A stretch of 64,000 bases of DNA from an uncultured Oscillospiraceae bacterium (GTDB lineage: Bacteria > Bacillota > Clostridia > Oscillospirales > Oscillospiraceae): the NCBI GenBank assembly GCA_910588625.1, contig CAJUQN010000001.1:130589-194588 (forward strand). The letters run 5' to 3'. Below, piece by piece: positions 51,290-58,861 of this stretch. A model generated the notes under the pieces. The model did no database searches and was not told the DNA's origin. It was given only the letters and a program-made list of their open reading frames with translations. Both the position numbers and the translations under genes were made by a program. Position 1 is the first letter of the stretch. Each line of letters starts with the position of its first letter.

Positions 51290-51755
51290 CGGCCTCGTCC
51301 TCCTTTTTCTCGTCCTTTCCCACGTACAGCCACACATACAAAAACAGCAGGGGCACGCCGATGGTGATGCAGCAGTCCGCCACGTTGAACACGGCAAACT
51401 CCATAAAGGTGGTCTGGAACATGTCGGTGACGAAGCCGAAAACCACCCGGTCGATGAGGTTGCCCATCCCGCCCGACAGTACCAGGGCGGCGGAGAAAAG
51501 CCCCAGATGGTTCTTGAAAAACCCCTTCACCAGCAGGGCGCACATCACCACCACCACGATGGCAGAGGTGAGGGTAAGCACCCAGGTGTGGGAGCGCAGC
51601 ATGGAGAAGGCCGCGCCGGTGTTCTGGACATAGGTCAAATCGAGGAGGTACGGGATAAAGGGGACGGACCCGCCCAGGGGGATGTTGGCGCGGACCAGGT
51701 ATTTCACGATTTGGTCGAGGACCACCAGTGCGGTGGTCAGGATGGCGTAAAACAT
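51255..51755 (-). CDS. lspA: Lipoprotein signal peptidase (signal peptidase II)
   Basis: 166 residues, four membrane helices. Catalytic Asp residues are in the conserved GGMGNLIDRV and FNVADCCI boxes; NTGAAFSM and the LDQIVKY start are also standard. It removes lipoprotein signal peptides after lipidation; at least five lipobox proteins are encoded in this window. The C-terminus ends in a Glu/Asp/Lys-rich tail that overlaps rluD. Confidence 0.96.
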   Translation of the reverse strand: MFYAILTTALVVLDQIVKYLVRANIPLGGSVPFIPYLLDLTYVQNTGAAFSMLRSHTWVLTLTSAIVVVVMCALLVKGFFKNHLGLFSAALVLSGGMGNLIDRVVFGFVTDMFQTTFMEFAVFNVADCCITIGVPLLFLYVWLYVGKDEKKEDEADESAQLPPDGN

Positions 51756-51771
51756 GGGATCAGCCTTTCTA

Positions 51772-51943
51772 TTACAATTTCTTTGCTAAAATCAGCTCAT
51801 AGGACTCACCAGACGGCAAAAATCCACCGGCAGCGGCATAGCCCAGCCTGTTATAAAAATGCTGGGCATATTCATTGGATTGGGTGGAGGTCATGCTGTT
51901 TCAGTGTTGAGATATCGTCCAATTTTGCTGTTCTAATGTTCAT
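51772..51943 (-). pseudogene. GNAT acetyltransferase remnant with large internal deletion
   Basis: Reading the minus strand from ATG 51943 gives MNIRTAKLDDISTLKQ, a GNAT N-terminus. At about 51896 the frame breaks. The other frame (about 51897-51772) gives TSTQSNEYAQHFYNRLGY and then GGFLPSGESYELILAKKL and TAA, the usual last strand-helix of a GNAT. Start and end remain, but roughly 80-100 codons between, including the acetyl-CoA loop, are missing. A non-functional relic downstream of nfnB and ahead of lspA. Confidence 0.8.
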
Positions 51944-51964
51944 CAAGTGCCCTCTATATAAAAG

Positions 51965-51992
51965 AACTGCCGGGGACCAAACCCCGGCAGTT
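51965..51992 (-). terminator. Terminator of the nfn operon
   Basis: AACTGCCGGGG (51965-51975) pairs with CCCCGGCAGTT (51982-51992); reading the minus strand it is followed by CTTTTAT. Confidence 0.85.
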
Positions 51993-52007
51993 ATTATATC
52001 ACAGCTT

Positions 52008-53420
52008 TTACTTTTTGGAAAGAGTCTCGTCAATGGCCTTGGCGGCGGTCTTGCCCGCGCCCATGGCCAGAATCACCGTGGCCGCGCCGGTGACCGCGTC
52101 GCCGCCGGCATACACGTTCTCCCGGCTGGTGAGCCCGTTCTCGTCGGCGATGATGCCGCCCCACTTCTCCGTCTCAAGCCCCTCGGTGGTGGACTTGATC
52201 AGCGGGTTGGGACTGGTGCCCAGAGCCATGATGACACAGTCCAACTCGATGTCGAACTGGCTGTTCTCCTTGACGATGGGGCGGCGGCGTCCGGAGGCGT
52301 CCGGCTCGCCCAGCTCCATCTCCACGCAGCGGATGCCGGACACAGAGCCGTTTTTCGGGTCCCGGGGATCATCGGGGTTGTGGTAGCCCAGGATCTCGGT
52401 GGGGTTGGTGAGGGTCTTGAAGATGATGCCCTCCTCCTTGGCGTGCTCCACCTCCTCGGCGCGGGCGGGCAGCTCGGCCTCGGAACGGCGGTAGACGATG
52501 TACACCTCGGCCCCCAGCCGCTTGGCGCACCGGGCCGCGTCCATGGCCACGTTGCCGCCGCCCACCACGGCCACCTTGGTAGAATGCTGGATGGGGGTGT
52601 CCCCGCCCTCCTTGTAGGCCTTCATCAGGTTGATGCGGGTCAGGAACTCATTGGCGGAGTAAACGCCCTTCAAATTCTCGCCGGGGATATTCATAAACTT
52701 GGGCAGACCCGCGCCGGAGCCGATGAACACCGCCTCAAAGCCGAACTCCTCCTTCAGCTCGTCGATGGTGATAGCCCGGCCGATGACCATGTTGGTCTCC
52801 ACCTTTACGCCCAGCTCCTTGAGGGTGTCCACTTCCTTCTGTACGATGGACTTGGGCAGACGGAACTCGGGGATGCCGTACACCAGCACGCCGCCCGCCA
52901 GGTGGAGGGCCTCGAACACGGTGACCTCATAGCCCTTTTTCGCCAGGTCGCCCGCGCAGGTCAGGCCCGCCGGGCCGGAGCCGATAACGGCGACCTTATG
53001 GCCGTTGGGGGCAGGGGGGACGGCCTTCTCAGTGGCGTTGGCGTTGTGCCAGTCGGCCACGAAGCGCTCCAAACGGCCGATGCCCACGGGCTCGGCTTTG
53101 ATGCCACGCACGCACTTGGCCTCGCACTGGCTCTCCTGGGGGCACACGCGCCCACACACGGCGGGCAGGGCGGAGTCCTTGGAGATAATCTGATAGGCCC
53201 CCTCAAAATCGCCCTCAGCGACTTTCGCGATGAACTCAGGGATGTTGATCTGCACCGGGCACCCGGACACGCAGGGGCGGTGCTTGCAGTTCAGGCACCG
53301 CTGGGCCTCGTCGATGGCCTGCTCCTTGGTGTAGCCCAAGGCCACCTCGTTGAAGTTACACGCCCGGACCTGGGGGTCCTGGTGGGGCATGGGATTCTTG
53401 TCTGGTCTCATGTTGGCCAT
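52008..53420 (-). CDS. NfnB / glutamate synthase small-subunit-like FAD protein
   Basis: 470 residues. N-terminal 4Fe-4S domain with C-L-N-C-K-H-R-P-C-V-S-G-C-P and C-x3-C motifs (CGRVCPQESQCEAKC), then FAD-binding GSGPAGLTCAGDLAKKGYEVTVFEA and NADPH-binding VVGGGNVAMDAARCAKRLGAEVYIVYRR. On its own it would be called GltA/GltD, but the gene 2 nt upstream is NfnA, so the pair is most likely NfnAB: electron-bifurcating NADH-dependent reduced ferredoxin:NADP+ oxidoreductase, supplying NADPH in fermenters. ATG at 53420 follows AGGAGGT at the nfnA end. Confidence 0.9.
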   Translation of the reverse strand: MANMRPDKNPMPHQDPQVRACNFNEVALGYTKEQAIDEAQRCLNCKHRPCVSGCPVQINIPEFIAKVAEGDFEGAYQIISKDSALPAVCGRVCPQESQCEAKCVRGIKAEPVGIGRLERFVADWHNANATEKAVPPAPNGHKVAVIGSGPAGLTCAGDLAKKGYEVTVFEALHLAGGVLVYGIPEFRLPKSIVQKEVDTLKELGVKVETNMVIGRAITIDELKEEFGFEAVFIGSGAGLPKFMNIPGENLKGVYSANEFLTRINLMKAYKEGGDTPIQHSTKVAVVGGGNVAMDAARCAKRLGAEVYIVYRRSEAELPARAEEVEHAKEEGIIFKTLTNPTEILGYHNPDDPRDPKNGSVSGIRCVEMELGEPDASGRRRPIVKENSQFDIELDCVIMALGTSPNPLIKSTTEGLETEKWGGIIADENGLTSRENVYAGGDAVTGAATVILAMGAGKTAAKAIDETLSKK

Positions 53421-53421
53421 C

Positions 53422-54264
53422 TTACTTTACCTCCTGCTTGAACAGGTTGCAGGCCGCCTCATGGGCGTGCCGCTCGAAATCCTTGTACATGGCGCCGCGG
53501 GCCATGGCCTCGTCGAAGTCCACCTTGTGGCCGTCAAACTCGGGGCCGTCCACACAGGCGAACTTGGTCTCACCGCCCACGGACAGGCGGCAGCCGCCGC
53601 ACATCCCGGTGCCGTCGATCATAATGGGGTTCATGCTGACCACGGTGGGGATATCGTACCGCTTCGTCAGCTCGCACACGAACTTCATCATGATGACCGG
53701 GCCGATGGTAATGACGCGGTCGTACTTCGCGCCGCCCTCGATCTGCTCCTTGAGCAGGTCGGTAACCAGCGCCTTCTTGCCGTAGGAGCCGTCGTCGGTG
53801 CCGATGATGAGGTTGGTGGAGGCGGCCTTAAACTCCTCCTCCAGGATCACCAAATCCTTGCTGCGGAAACCCACGATCAGGTCCACATGGCAGCCCACGT
53901 CGTGGAGCTTCTTGGCCACAGGGTAGGCGATGGCGGTGCCCACGCCGCCGCCCACCACGGCCACCCGCTTGAGGCCCTCGGTCTCGGTGGCGCGGCCCAG
54001 GGGGCCCACAAAGTCCTGGAGGAACTCGCCCTGTTCCTTATGGTTGAGCTTCTCGGTGGTGGCGCCCACCACCTGATAGATGATGGTGACGGTGCCTTTC
54101 TCCCGGTCAAAGTCGGCGATGGTCAGGGGGATGCGCTCGCCTTCCTCGTCCACGCGGAGGATAATAAACTGGCCGGGCTCGGCTTTGCGGGCCACGGCGG
54201 GGGCCTCGATCTCCATCAGGGACACGGTGGGATTGAGCACCCGTTTTGTGACGATCCGATACAT
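53422..54264 (-). CDS. NfnA / ferredoxin:NADP reductase-like subunit
   Basis: 280 residues: a flavin-binding beta-barrel (PGQFIILRVDEEGERIPLTIAD), NAD-binding domain (VAVVGGGVGTAIAYPVAKKLHDVGCHVDLIVGFRSKDLVILEEE), and a C-terminal 2Fe-2S motif with the spaced Cys in D-G-T-G-M-C-G-G-C-R ... FACVDGPEFDG. That matches the sulfide dehydrogenase/dihydroorotate dehydrogenase electron-transfer subgroup to which NfnA belongs. First gene of the two-gene operon, with a strong promoter 95 nt upstream. Confidence 0.92.
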   Translation of the reverse strand: MYRIVTKRVLNPTVSLMEIEAPAVARKAEPGQFIILRVDEEGERIPLTIADFDREKGTVTIIYQVVGATTEKLNHKEQGEFLQDFVGPLGRATETEGLKRVAVVGGGVGTAIAYPVAKKLHDVGCHVDLIVGFRSKDLVILEEEFKAASTNLIIGTDDGSYGKKALVTDLLKEQIEGGAKYDRVITIGPVIMMKFVCELTKRYDIPTVVSMNPIMIDGTGMCGGCRLSVGGETKFACVDGPEFDGHKVDFDEAMARGAMYKDFERHAHEAACNLFKQEVK

Positions 54265-54358
54265 AGCTTCTCCTCTTTCCTATGGTTTCGAGTCATATCA
54301 AGCATCAGCGCCCCCGCCTGCGGGAGCAGGGCCAGTACGCCCTGGGCTGATTGTGAAC

Positions 54359-54387
54359 ATTATAACACTCAATACGCCGCCCGTCAA
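54359..54387 (-). promoter_or_regulatory. Promoter of the nfn operon
   Basis: Minus strand TTGACG (54387-54382), 17 nt, perfect TATAAT (54364-54359). Confidence 0.85.
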
Positions 54388-54431
54388 TTTGATTCCGCTG
54401 GAAGCCGCCCTATAAATCGCCTGATTCAAAA

Positions 54432-54458
54432 AAGAGGACTGACTCTGTCAGTCCTCTT
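54432..54458 (-). terminator. Terminator of the small membrane-protein gene
   Basis: AAGAGGACTGAC (54432-54443), TCT, GTCAGTCCTCTT (54447-54458); T-run on the minus strand. Confidence 0.85.
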
Positions 54459-54471
54459 CCTTCACAGCAAG

Positions 54472-54831
54472 TCAAAACGTCAGCACCCGCACGATGATGA
54501 CCAGGGCCACCGCCACCACGCACAAGGTGGACACCAGCTCGGCGGTAAGCATAGCCCGGCGGCTCCTGCGGGGTCGGGGAGAAGGGGGCTCCTCCTCCGG
54601 CCAGTCCGGCCCGATCTCGTCCCAGTCCAGTTCGCCCCGGACCTCGTCCTCCTCCAGGGCATCCGTCCGCCAGGCGTTCAGGTCGATGACCTTATCCCCA
54701 CTATGGGTGTGGGCCTCTCCCGCCGGCCGGCGCACCAGCGCGGCCCGGCGTTCTCCACCCAGACCGCTGTCGCCTCCAGCCGCCATCGCGCCGTCCTCCC
54801 AGGCGGTAAAGGTATAATAAGCAGTTTTCAT
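54472..54831 (-). CDS. Small single-pass membrane protein of unknown function
   Basis: 119 residues. Mostly hydrophilic, Gly/Ala then Asp/Glu/Pro-rich (ALEEDEVRGELDWDEIGPDWPEEEPPSP), a basic RPRRSRRA cluster and a C-terminal helix LTAELVSTLCVVAVALVIIVRVLTF, so tail-anchored with the charged part inside. ATG at 54831 follows GAGGAGG. Single gene with its own promoter, flanked by paired TCGAACAAAT repeats, and its own terminator; such tight control for a small membrane protein suggests a stress or division effector, but I recognise no family. Confidence 0.7.
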   Translation of the reverse strand: MKTAYYTFTAWEDGAMAAGGDSGLGGERRAALVRRPAGEAHTHSGDKVIDLNAWRTDALEEDEVRGELDWDEIGPDWPEEEPPSPRPRRSRRAMLTAELVSTLCVVAVALVIIVRVLTF

Positions 54832-54947
54832 GGCTCTGAGCCTCCTCATCTGTTATGGCGCTATGGCGACCATCTGGCAAGTCCGATAAAACGGACTTTT
54901 CTATCCCTGATCGAAACAGTTTTTCGGTCGTTTGTTTCAACTCTCAC

Positions 54948-54999
54948 ATAATAATATATTTGTTCGATTTTGTCAAGCAAATTTCACAAATTTGTTCGA
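54948..54999 (-). promoter_or_regulatory. Promoter with direct repeats (small membrane-protein gene)
   Basis: Minus strand TTGACA (54976-54971), 17 nt, TATTAT (54953-54948). TCGAACAAAT occurs twice in the same direction, 54999-54990 and 54967-54958, 32 bp (three turns) apart, one upstream of the -35 and one in the spacer. ACAAATTTGT is also palindromic. GAAC half-sites recall LexA boxes, but the paired half is missing. Confidence 0.65.
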
Positions 55000-55012
55000 C
55001 CGCACATCAAGA

Positions 55013-55042
55013 TTTCACCCCTGGCCCAGGCCAGGGGTGAAA
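55013..55042. terminator. Hairpin after the M23 gene
   Basis: TTTCACCCCTGG (55013-55024), loop CCCAGG, CCAGGGGTGAAA (55031-55042), 12 bp. Weak T content after it on the minus strand. Confidence 0.6.
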
Positions 55043-55055
55043 CAAATGACTTGGT

Positions 55056-56894
55056 TTAGGGCAGGTAATTCCTCGGGTTAACGCTGGTGTTATTGATGCG
55101 CACCTCAAAGTGACAGTGGGGTCCGCTGACGTTTCCGGTCGCGCCGGACCGAGCGATGATCTGGCCCTGATACACCTTCTGCCCCACACTGACCAGCAGG
55201 GAGGAGTTGTGGGCGTAATAGGTGACATAGCCGTTGTCGTGGCGGATGGCCACCAGGTTGCCATAGCTCCCGCTCCAGCCCGCCTTGATGACGGTGCCGC
55301 CGTCCGCCGCCTTGATACTGGTGCCGGTGCGGCAGGCGATGTCCAGGCCCAGATGGAAGTCGTAGCGCCCCCACAGGTTGCGTCCGCCGAAGTTGGAGGT
55401 GATGGTGCCCCGCACCGGCCAGATAAAGTAGCCGTTGGAGGCGGTGACGGGCCGCGGGGTGGTGCCGGTGTAGGCATAAGTGGTGGTGGGCTCCTTCAGG
55501 GTCTCGGTGGTCAGGATTTCACGGTCCACCTCCACGCCGTTGACGTAGGTCACCCGGGCGTTGACCCTCTGGAGGCCGTCCTCGCCCTGCTCTTTCACCT
55601 TGGTGTCGCCCACGTAAAGATCGGCGGTCTCGATATACTCCACCGGGCTGGGTACCGTCTCCTCGTAGGTCTCGTCGGTGAAGTTCTGCACGGACAGGAA
55701 AGGCACGGCCTCTTGAATGATTAGCTCCTGGTCCACCCAGATCTTATCCACTATGACGTCCGGGTTCAGCACGGACAGCTCGATGGGCCACATATCCAGG
55801 GAGTAGGCGATGGCGTTGAAGGTGTCTCCCTTCTTGACCACATAGGTGGACTGCTCCACCCGGAACTCGGACAGGGTAGCGCGGATCTTCTCCACGTCGT
55901 ACTGGGTGTTGGAGGGCACCTCCACGGGGTAGACCTCCACGTCCTCCACGAAATCATAGTTGATGGTATCCTCGGTCAGATAGGGCCGGGCGGCCTCCAT
56001 CAGCAGGTCCTGGAGCTCCTGCTCCGTGGCGGCATAGCCCAGCTCGTTGCCGTCCACCCGAAGGCCATAGGCCTGGGTCAGCGCGCCCACATCCTCAAAC
56101 AGGGTGTCCTCTAGAGCGGCGGCATCGCTGAGTTCATCGGGGGTGACGAATACCGCGACGGTGGACAGCTTTTCCGTGTCAAAGCTGAACTCCTCGCCCA
56201 GAATGTCGGAGGCGCGGGACTCCACGTTCCTGACAATGGCCTCCACATCGTCCTCACTGGACACCACACCGATCTCCTGGCCGTCCACATTCACGGCATA
56301 GGCCCTGGTGTAGGTGCTGTTGAAGAACACCGCTCCCACCACTACCACCAGCAAGGTGACATACAGCAGGGGAGAGACGGGGTGGCGGGCGATCACATCC
56401 CGGAACTTATTCAGCACGCCGCTCACCTGATCGCGGCCATTCGCGGTGAGGCCGCGGATGCGCTCCAGCGCCTCGCTGCCCGCGGCATTCTCCTTTGCCG
56501 GCTCCTTCTGGAGGCGCTTGCCTGCGGTTCTGGGCTTATCCTCCTCGATCTTGACCTCGTTCTTCTCGGCCTTGACTTCGTTTTGTGCGGCTTTGGCTTC
56601 GCTTCGTGCCGCTATGGCCTCGTCCAGCATCGCCTTGGCCTCGCTCACTGCGGTCTTTGCGCCCTCAAGGGCCGTCTTGGCCTTCTCCTTCCAGGCGTTG
56701 ACGCTGTGCTTCTCCTTCCGGAGTTGGGCAGCACGCTCCTTGGCGGCCTGCCGCTCCGCTTTCTTCTCGGCGGCCTCGGTCTCCTCAATATATTCTCTCC
56801 AGGAGCGGGGTTTATCCGCGCTCCCGCTCTCCCCGGAAACCTTCTGCGGCTCCAGGTTCTTCATATTTTTGCTGTCGTTTTCGGTCTGCTTCAC
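55056..56894 (-). CDS. Membrane-anchored M23 peptidase with LysM and G5 domains
   Basis: 612 residues. A long Lys/Glu/Ala-rich cytoplasmic region, one membrane helix (SPLLYVTLLVVVVGAVFFNS, about 175-195), two YabE-like/anchor segments, a LysM domain (VVKKGDTFNAIAYSLDMWPIELSVLNP), a G5 domain (YVGDTKVKEQGEDGLQRVNARVTYVNGVEVDREILTTETLKEPTTTYAYTGT), and an M23 domain (FHLGLDIACRTG ... GPHCHFEVRI) with His/Asp zinc ligands. It binds and probably cleaves peptidoglycan cross-links. GTG at 56894 follows AGGAGGG by 7 nt. Promoter with a WalR-type box upstream. Confidence 0.93.
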   Translation of the reverse strand: MKQTENDSKNMKNLEPQKVSGESGSADKPRSWREYIEETEAAEKKAERQAAKERAAQLRKEKHSVNAWKEKAKTALEGAKTAVSEAKAMLDEAIAARSEAKAAQNEVKAEKNEVKIEEDKPRTAGKRLQKEPAKENAAGSEALERIRGLTANGRDQVSGVLNKFRDVIARHPVSPLLYVTLLVVVVGAVFFNSTYTRAYAVNVDGQEIGVVSSEDDVEAIVRNVESRASDILGEEFSFDTEKLSTVAVFVTPDELSDAAALEDTLFEDVGALTQAYGLRVDGNELGYAATEQELQDLLMEAARPYLTEDTINYDFVEDVEVYPVEVPSNTQYDVEKIRATLSEFRVEQSTYVVKKGDTFNAIAYSLDMWPIELSVLNPDVIVDKIWVDQELIIQEAVPFLSVQNFTDETYEETVPSPVEYIETADLYVGDTKVKEQGEDGLQRVNARVTYVNGVEVDREILTTETLKEPTTTYAYTGTTPRPVTASNGYFIWPVRGTITSNFGGRNLWGRYDFHLGLDIACRTGTSIKAADGGTVIKAGWSGSYGNLVAIRHDNGYVTYYAHNSSLLVSVGQKVYQGQIIARSGATGNVSGPHCHFEVRINNTSVNPRNYLP

Positions 56895-56969
56895 GAAATG
56901 TCCCTCCTGCTGTTCCGGCTTTTCCAAGCAAACACTTTTAGCCCGTCCGTAACAAAAAATTCAAAAATA

Positions 56970-56986
56970 GTTACAAAACAGTTACA
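56970..56986 (-). promoter_or_regulatory. WalR-type box at the M23 gene start site
   Basis: Minus strand TGTAAC-TGTTT-TGTAAC, an exact match to TGTWAH-N5-TGTWAH. It lies right after the -10, over the expected start site, a repressor-like position. Confidence 0.65.
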
Positions 56987-56991
56987 GTCTT

Positions 56992-57020
56992 ATCCTACAC
57001 CATTTTGTCCCACTCGTCAA
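56992..57020 (-). promoter_or_regulatory. Promoter of the M23 gene
   Basis: Minus strand TTGACG (57020-57015), 17 nt, TAGGAT (56997-56992). The remaining gap to 57173 holds no gene. Confidence 0.8.
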
Positions 57021-57173
57021 CCCCTGAATTTTATAAGCGGGTTCGTTCAACCCTTTGAGCCCCGCATATCTTGTTGCTTTCTGGCGGAATTTTGGGAGTG
57101 CCGGCACATTTTGTAGCGGTCTTGACGAAACCGCCAAAAATCGGCCCGCTTTTTCGTGCTTTTGCCCAGCCTC

Positions 57174-57202
57174 TTGACATTGCCTTTGGGTTGGAATACA
57201 AT
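57174..57202 (+). promoter_or_regulatory. Promoter of thiT
   Basis: TTGACA (57174-57179), 17 nt, TACAAT (57197-57202), just ahead of the TPP riboswitch. Confidence 0.85.
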
Positions 57203-57223
57203 AGGCACAACCGCAAGTGAATG

Positions 57224-57331
57224 GAATATCACAGGGGCGCTGGGAGTCATTCCCGGCTGTGATGTGAGGCAAAGCGCAGCCTCCGGTCCCTCGAACCTGA
57301 TCCGGGTAATGCCGGCGTAGGAAGTGTATTC
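57224..57331 (+). ncRNA. TPP riboswitch (THI element)
   Basis: P1 forms from GAATATCAC (57224-57232) and GTGTATTC (57324-57331) with one bulge. Conserved blocks follow: GGGGCGC-TGGGAG (the usual CTGAGA reads CTGGGA), then GAACCTGATCCGGGTAAT and CCGGCGTAGGAA. It binds thiamine diphosphate and would turn off the thiT transporter when thiamine is plentiful. The expression platform is discussed under 57345-57416. Confidence 0.95.
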
Positions 57332-57344
57332 GACAAGAGGGCCG

Positions 57345-57416
57345 TTGTCGTTTCTCTCGCTTACCGCATTGCACCGTTTGCATTGCGGTATACTTAGTTT
57401 CAGGAGGAAACGACAA
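57345..57416 (+). promoter_or_regulatory. Anti-SD pairing in the thiT leader
   Basis: TTGTCGTTTC (57345-57354) is perfectly complementary to GAAACGACAA (57407-57416), which runs from the ribosome site AGGAGG into the start codon. CTC at 57356-57358 can also pair GAG. The alternative hairpin CGACAA (57331-57336) with TTGTCG (57345-57350) competes for the same strand. This suggests translational control; no terminator is seen. Confidence 0.6.
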
Positions 57417-57979
57417 TGACCAAACGACAAACCATCCGTATGCTGTGCGAAGGGGCGCTTATGGTTGCCCTGGCGCTGGTGCTGGGGCTGCTCAAGCCCT
57501 TCGAGCTGCCTCAGGGCGGCTCCATTTCCTTGGAAATGCTGCCTCTGTTTATCTTCATCGCCCGGTGGGGGCTTGGCAGCGGCCTCATCGGCTGCTTTGC
57601 CTTCGGCATTCTTCAGGTATTCGTCCAGAGCGCGGTGAGCTATGGCTGGGTGTCCATCATTCTGGATTATATTGTGGCCTTCGGCGTCATGGGACTGGGA
57701 GGCATCGCCAAAGGGAAGATTTACATTTCCTCCGTCATCGCATCCCTGGCCCGGTTCATCGTCCACTTCATCAGCGGCGTCACCGTGTACCGCATTCTAG
57801 TGCCTACGGAGCTGTTTAACACCACCTTTACCAACCCGTATCTGTATTCCCTGGCATACAACATCAGTTATGTGGGAATTGACCTGATTTTGTGCCTGGT
57901 GGTGATCACCGCGCTGATGGCCACACCGATGAAGAAGTACCTCAAATGCGAGGACTTCGGCGTCACTGACCTCGTCTAA
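57416..57979 (+). CDS. thiT: Thiamine transporter ThiT (ECF S component)
   Basis: 187 residues, six hydrophobic helices. The family signature LPQGGSISLEMLPLFIFIARWGLGSGLIGC and VQSAVSYGWVSIILDYIVAFGVMGLGG is plain. It binds thiamine tightly and works with the shared EcfAA'T module, which is not encoded here. AGGAGG precedes the ATG but is predicted to be sequestered. A TPP riboswitch upstream confirms the substrate. A HAD phosphatase gene follows 22 nt later. Confidence 0.96.
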   Translation: MTKRQTIRMLCEGALMVALALVLGLLKPFELPQGGSISLEMLPLFIFIARWGLGSGLIGCFAFGILQVFVQSAVSYGWVSIILDYIVAFGVMGLGGIAKGKIYISSVIASLARFIVHFISGVTVYRILVPTELFNTTFTNPYLYSLAYNISYVGIDLILCLVVITALMATPMKKYLKCEDFGVTDLV

Positions 57980-58001
57980 CTTTATCAAGGGGGGGCTCTA
58001 C

Positions 58002-58814
58002 GTGGGTAAATTTGACGGCGTGCTCTTTTTCGCAGACTACGACGACACCTTATATAATAGTCAGCGCACTGTCTCACCGGAAAACCGCGCCGCCATCCGC
58101 TATTTCATCGACAATGGCGGGTACTTCTCCATTGCCACCGGCCGGGCTCACCGGACCTTTACGCCTCAAATCGAGAAGGAACAGCTCACCATCAACGCCC
58201 CCGTGGTGCTGTCCAACGGCGCGGCCATCTATGACTATGCCTCGGAGCGCTACCTGCTGGAGAGCTTCCTGCCCAAGGACGCCCCCCAAATGCTGGTTCA
58301 GCTGTGCGATCAATTCCCCGCCCTGGGCTTTGAGGCATACCATGGCGAAGATATCTATGTCCACAACCCCAACCGGGTCACCCGGGAGCATTTGGCCAAG
58401 GTCGGGGGGGCCCAGATTTTGTGCCCCATTCTGGAGATGCCCACCCCCTGGAGCAAGGTCATTTTGCAGCAGGTCCAGCTCTATTTAGAGGAAGTACAGG
58501 CCCACTTCCTGGAGCGCTGGGGGGACCGGTGCGAGGCCATCTTCTCCAACCGCTATCTGTTGGAGGTCACCGCCAAGGGGTGCAACAAGGGCGCTCTGGT
58601 GGAAAAGGTGGCCCAGCTGCTGTATATCGACCGCAAAAAACTCTACTGCATGGGGGACAACCAGAACGACATCCCCATGCTGGCCTTGAGCGCTATCCCC
58701 TTTGCCCCGGCCAACTGCTCCCAGCCCGTGAAGGACTGGGGGGCGCGGGTGCTTCGGCACTGTGATGAGCACGCCGTGGCCCAGGCCATTGAGATCCTGG
58801 ACTCCATTTATTAA
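58002..58814 (+). CDS. HAD superfamily phosphatase, Cof/YbiV-like
   Basis: 270 residues. Motif I is FFADYDDTLY (nucleophile and acid Asp), motif II IATGRAHRTF, and motifs III/IV KGCNKGALV and MGDNQNDIPML; a C2-type cap lies between. Such enzymes dephosphorylate sugar phosphates or cofactor precursors. Being in the thiT operon, it might act on thiamine monophosphate or another phosphorylated vitamin intermediate, but that rests on position only. GTG start after GGGGGG; strong terminator at the end. Confidence 0.9.
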   Translation: MGKFDGVLFFADYDDTLYNSQRTVSPENRAAIRYFIDNGGYFSIATGRAHRTFTPQIEKEQLTINAPVVLSNGAAIYDYASERYLLESFLPKDAPQMLVQLCDQFPALGFEAYHGEDIYVHNPNRVTREHLAKVGGAQILCPILEMPTPWSKVILQQVQLYLEEVQAHFLERWGDRCEAIFSNRYLLEVTAKGCNKGALVEKVAQLLYIDRKKLYCMGDNQNDIPMLALSAIPFAPANCSQPVKDWGARVLRHCDEHAVAQAIEILDSIY

Positions 58815-58819
58815 AGGAA

Positions 58820-58848
58820 GCGCCCCCATCAACGGATGGGGGCGCCTT
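58820..58848 (+). terminator. Terminator of the thiT operon
   Basis: GCGCCCCCAT (58820-58829) pairs with ATGGGGGCGC (58836-58845), then CTTTG. Confidence 0.85.
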
Positions 58849-58861
58849 TGTGTGCAAAAAT

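Noticed and set aside
54958..54999. LexA (SOS) box
   Set aside because: GAAC half-sites occur, but the matching GTTC half at 4-nt spacing is missing in both copies.
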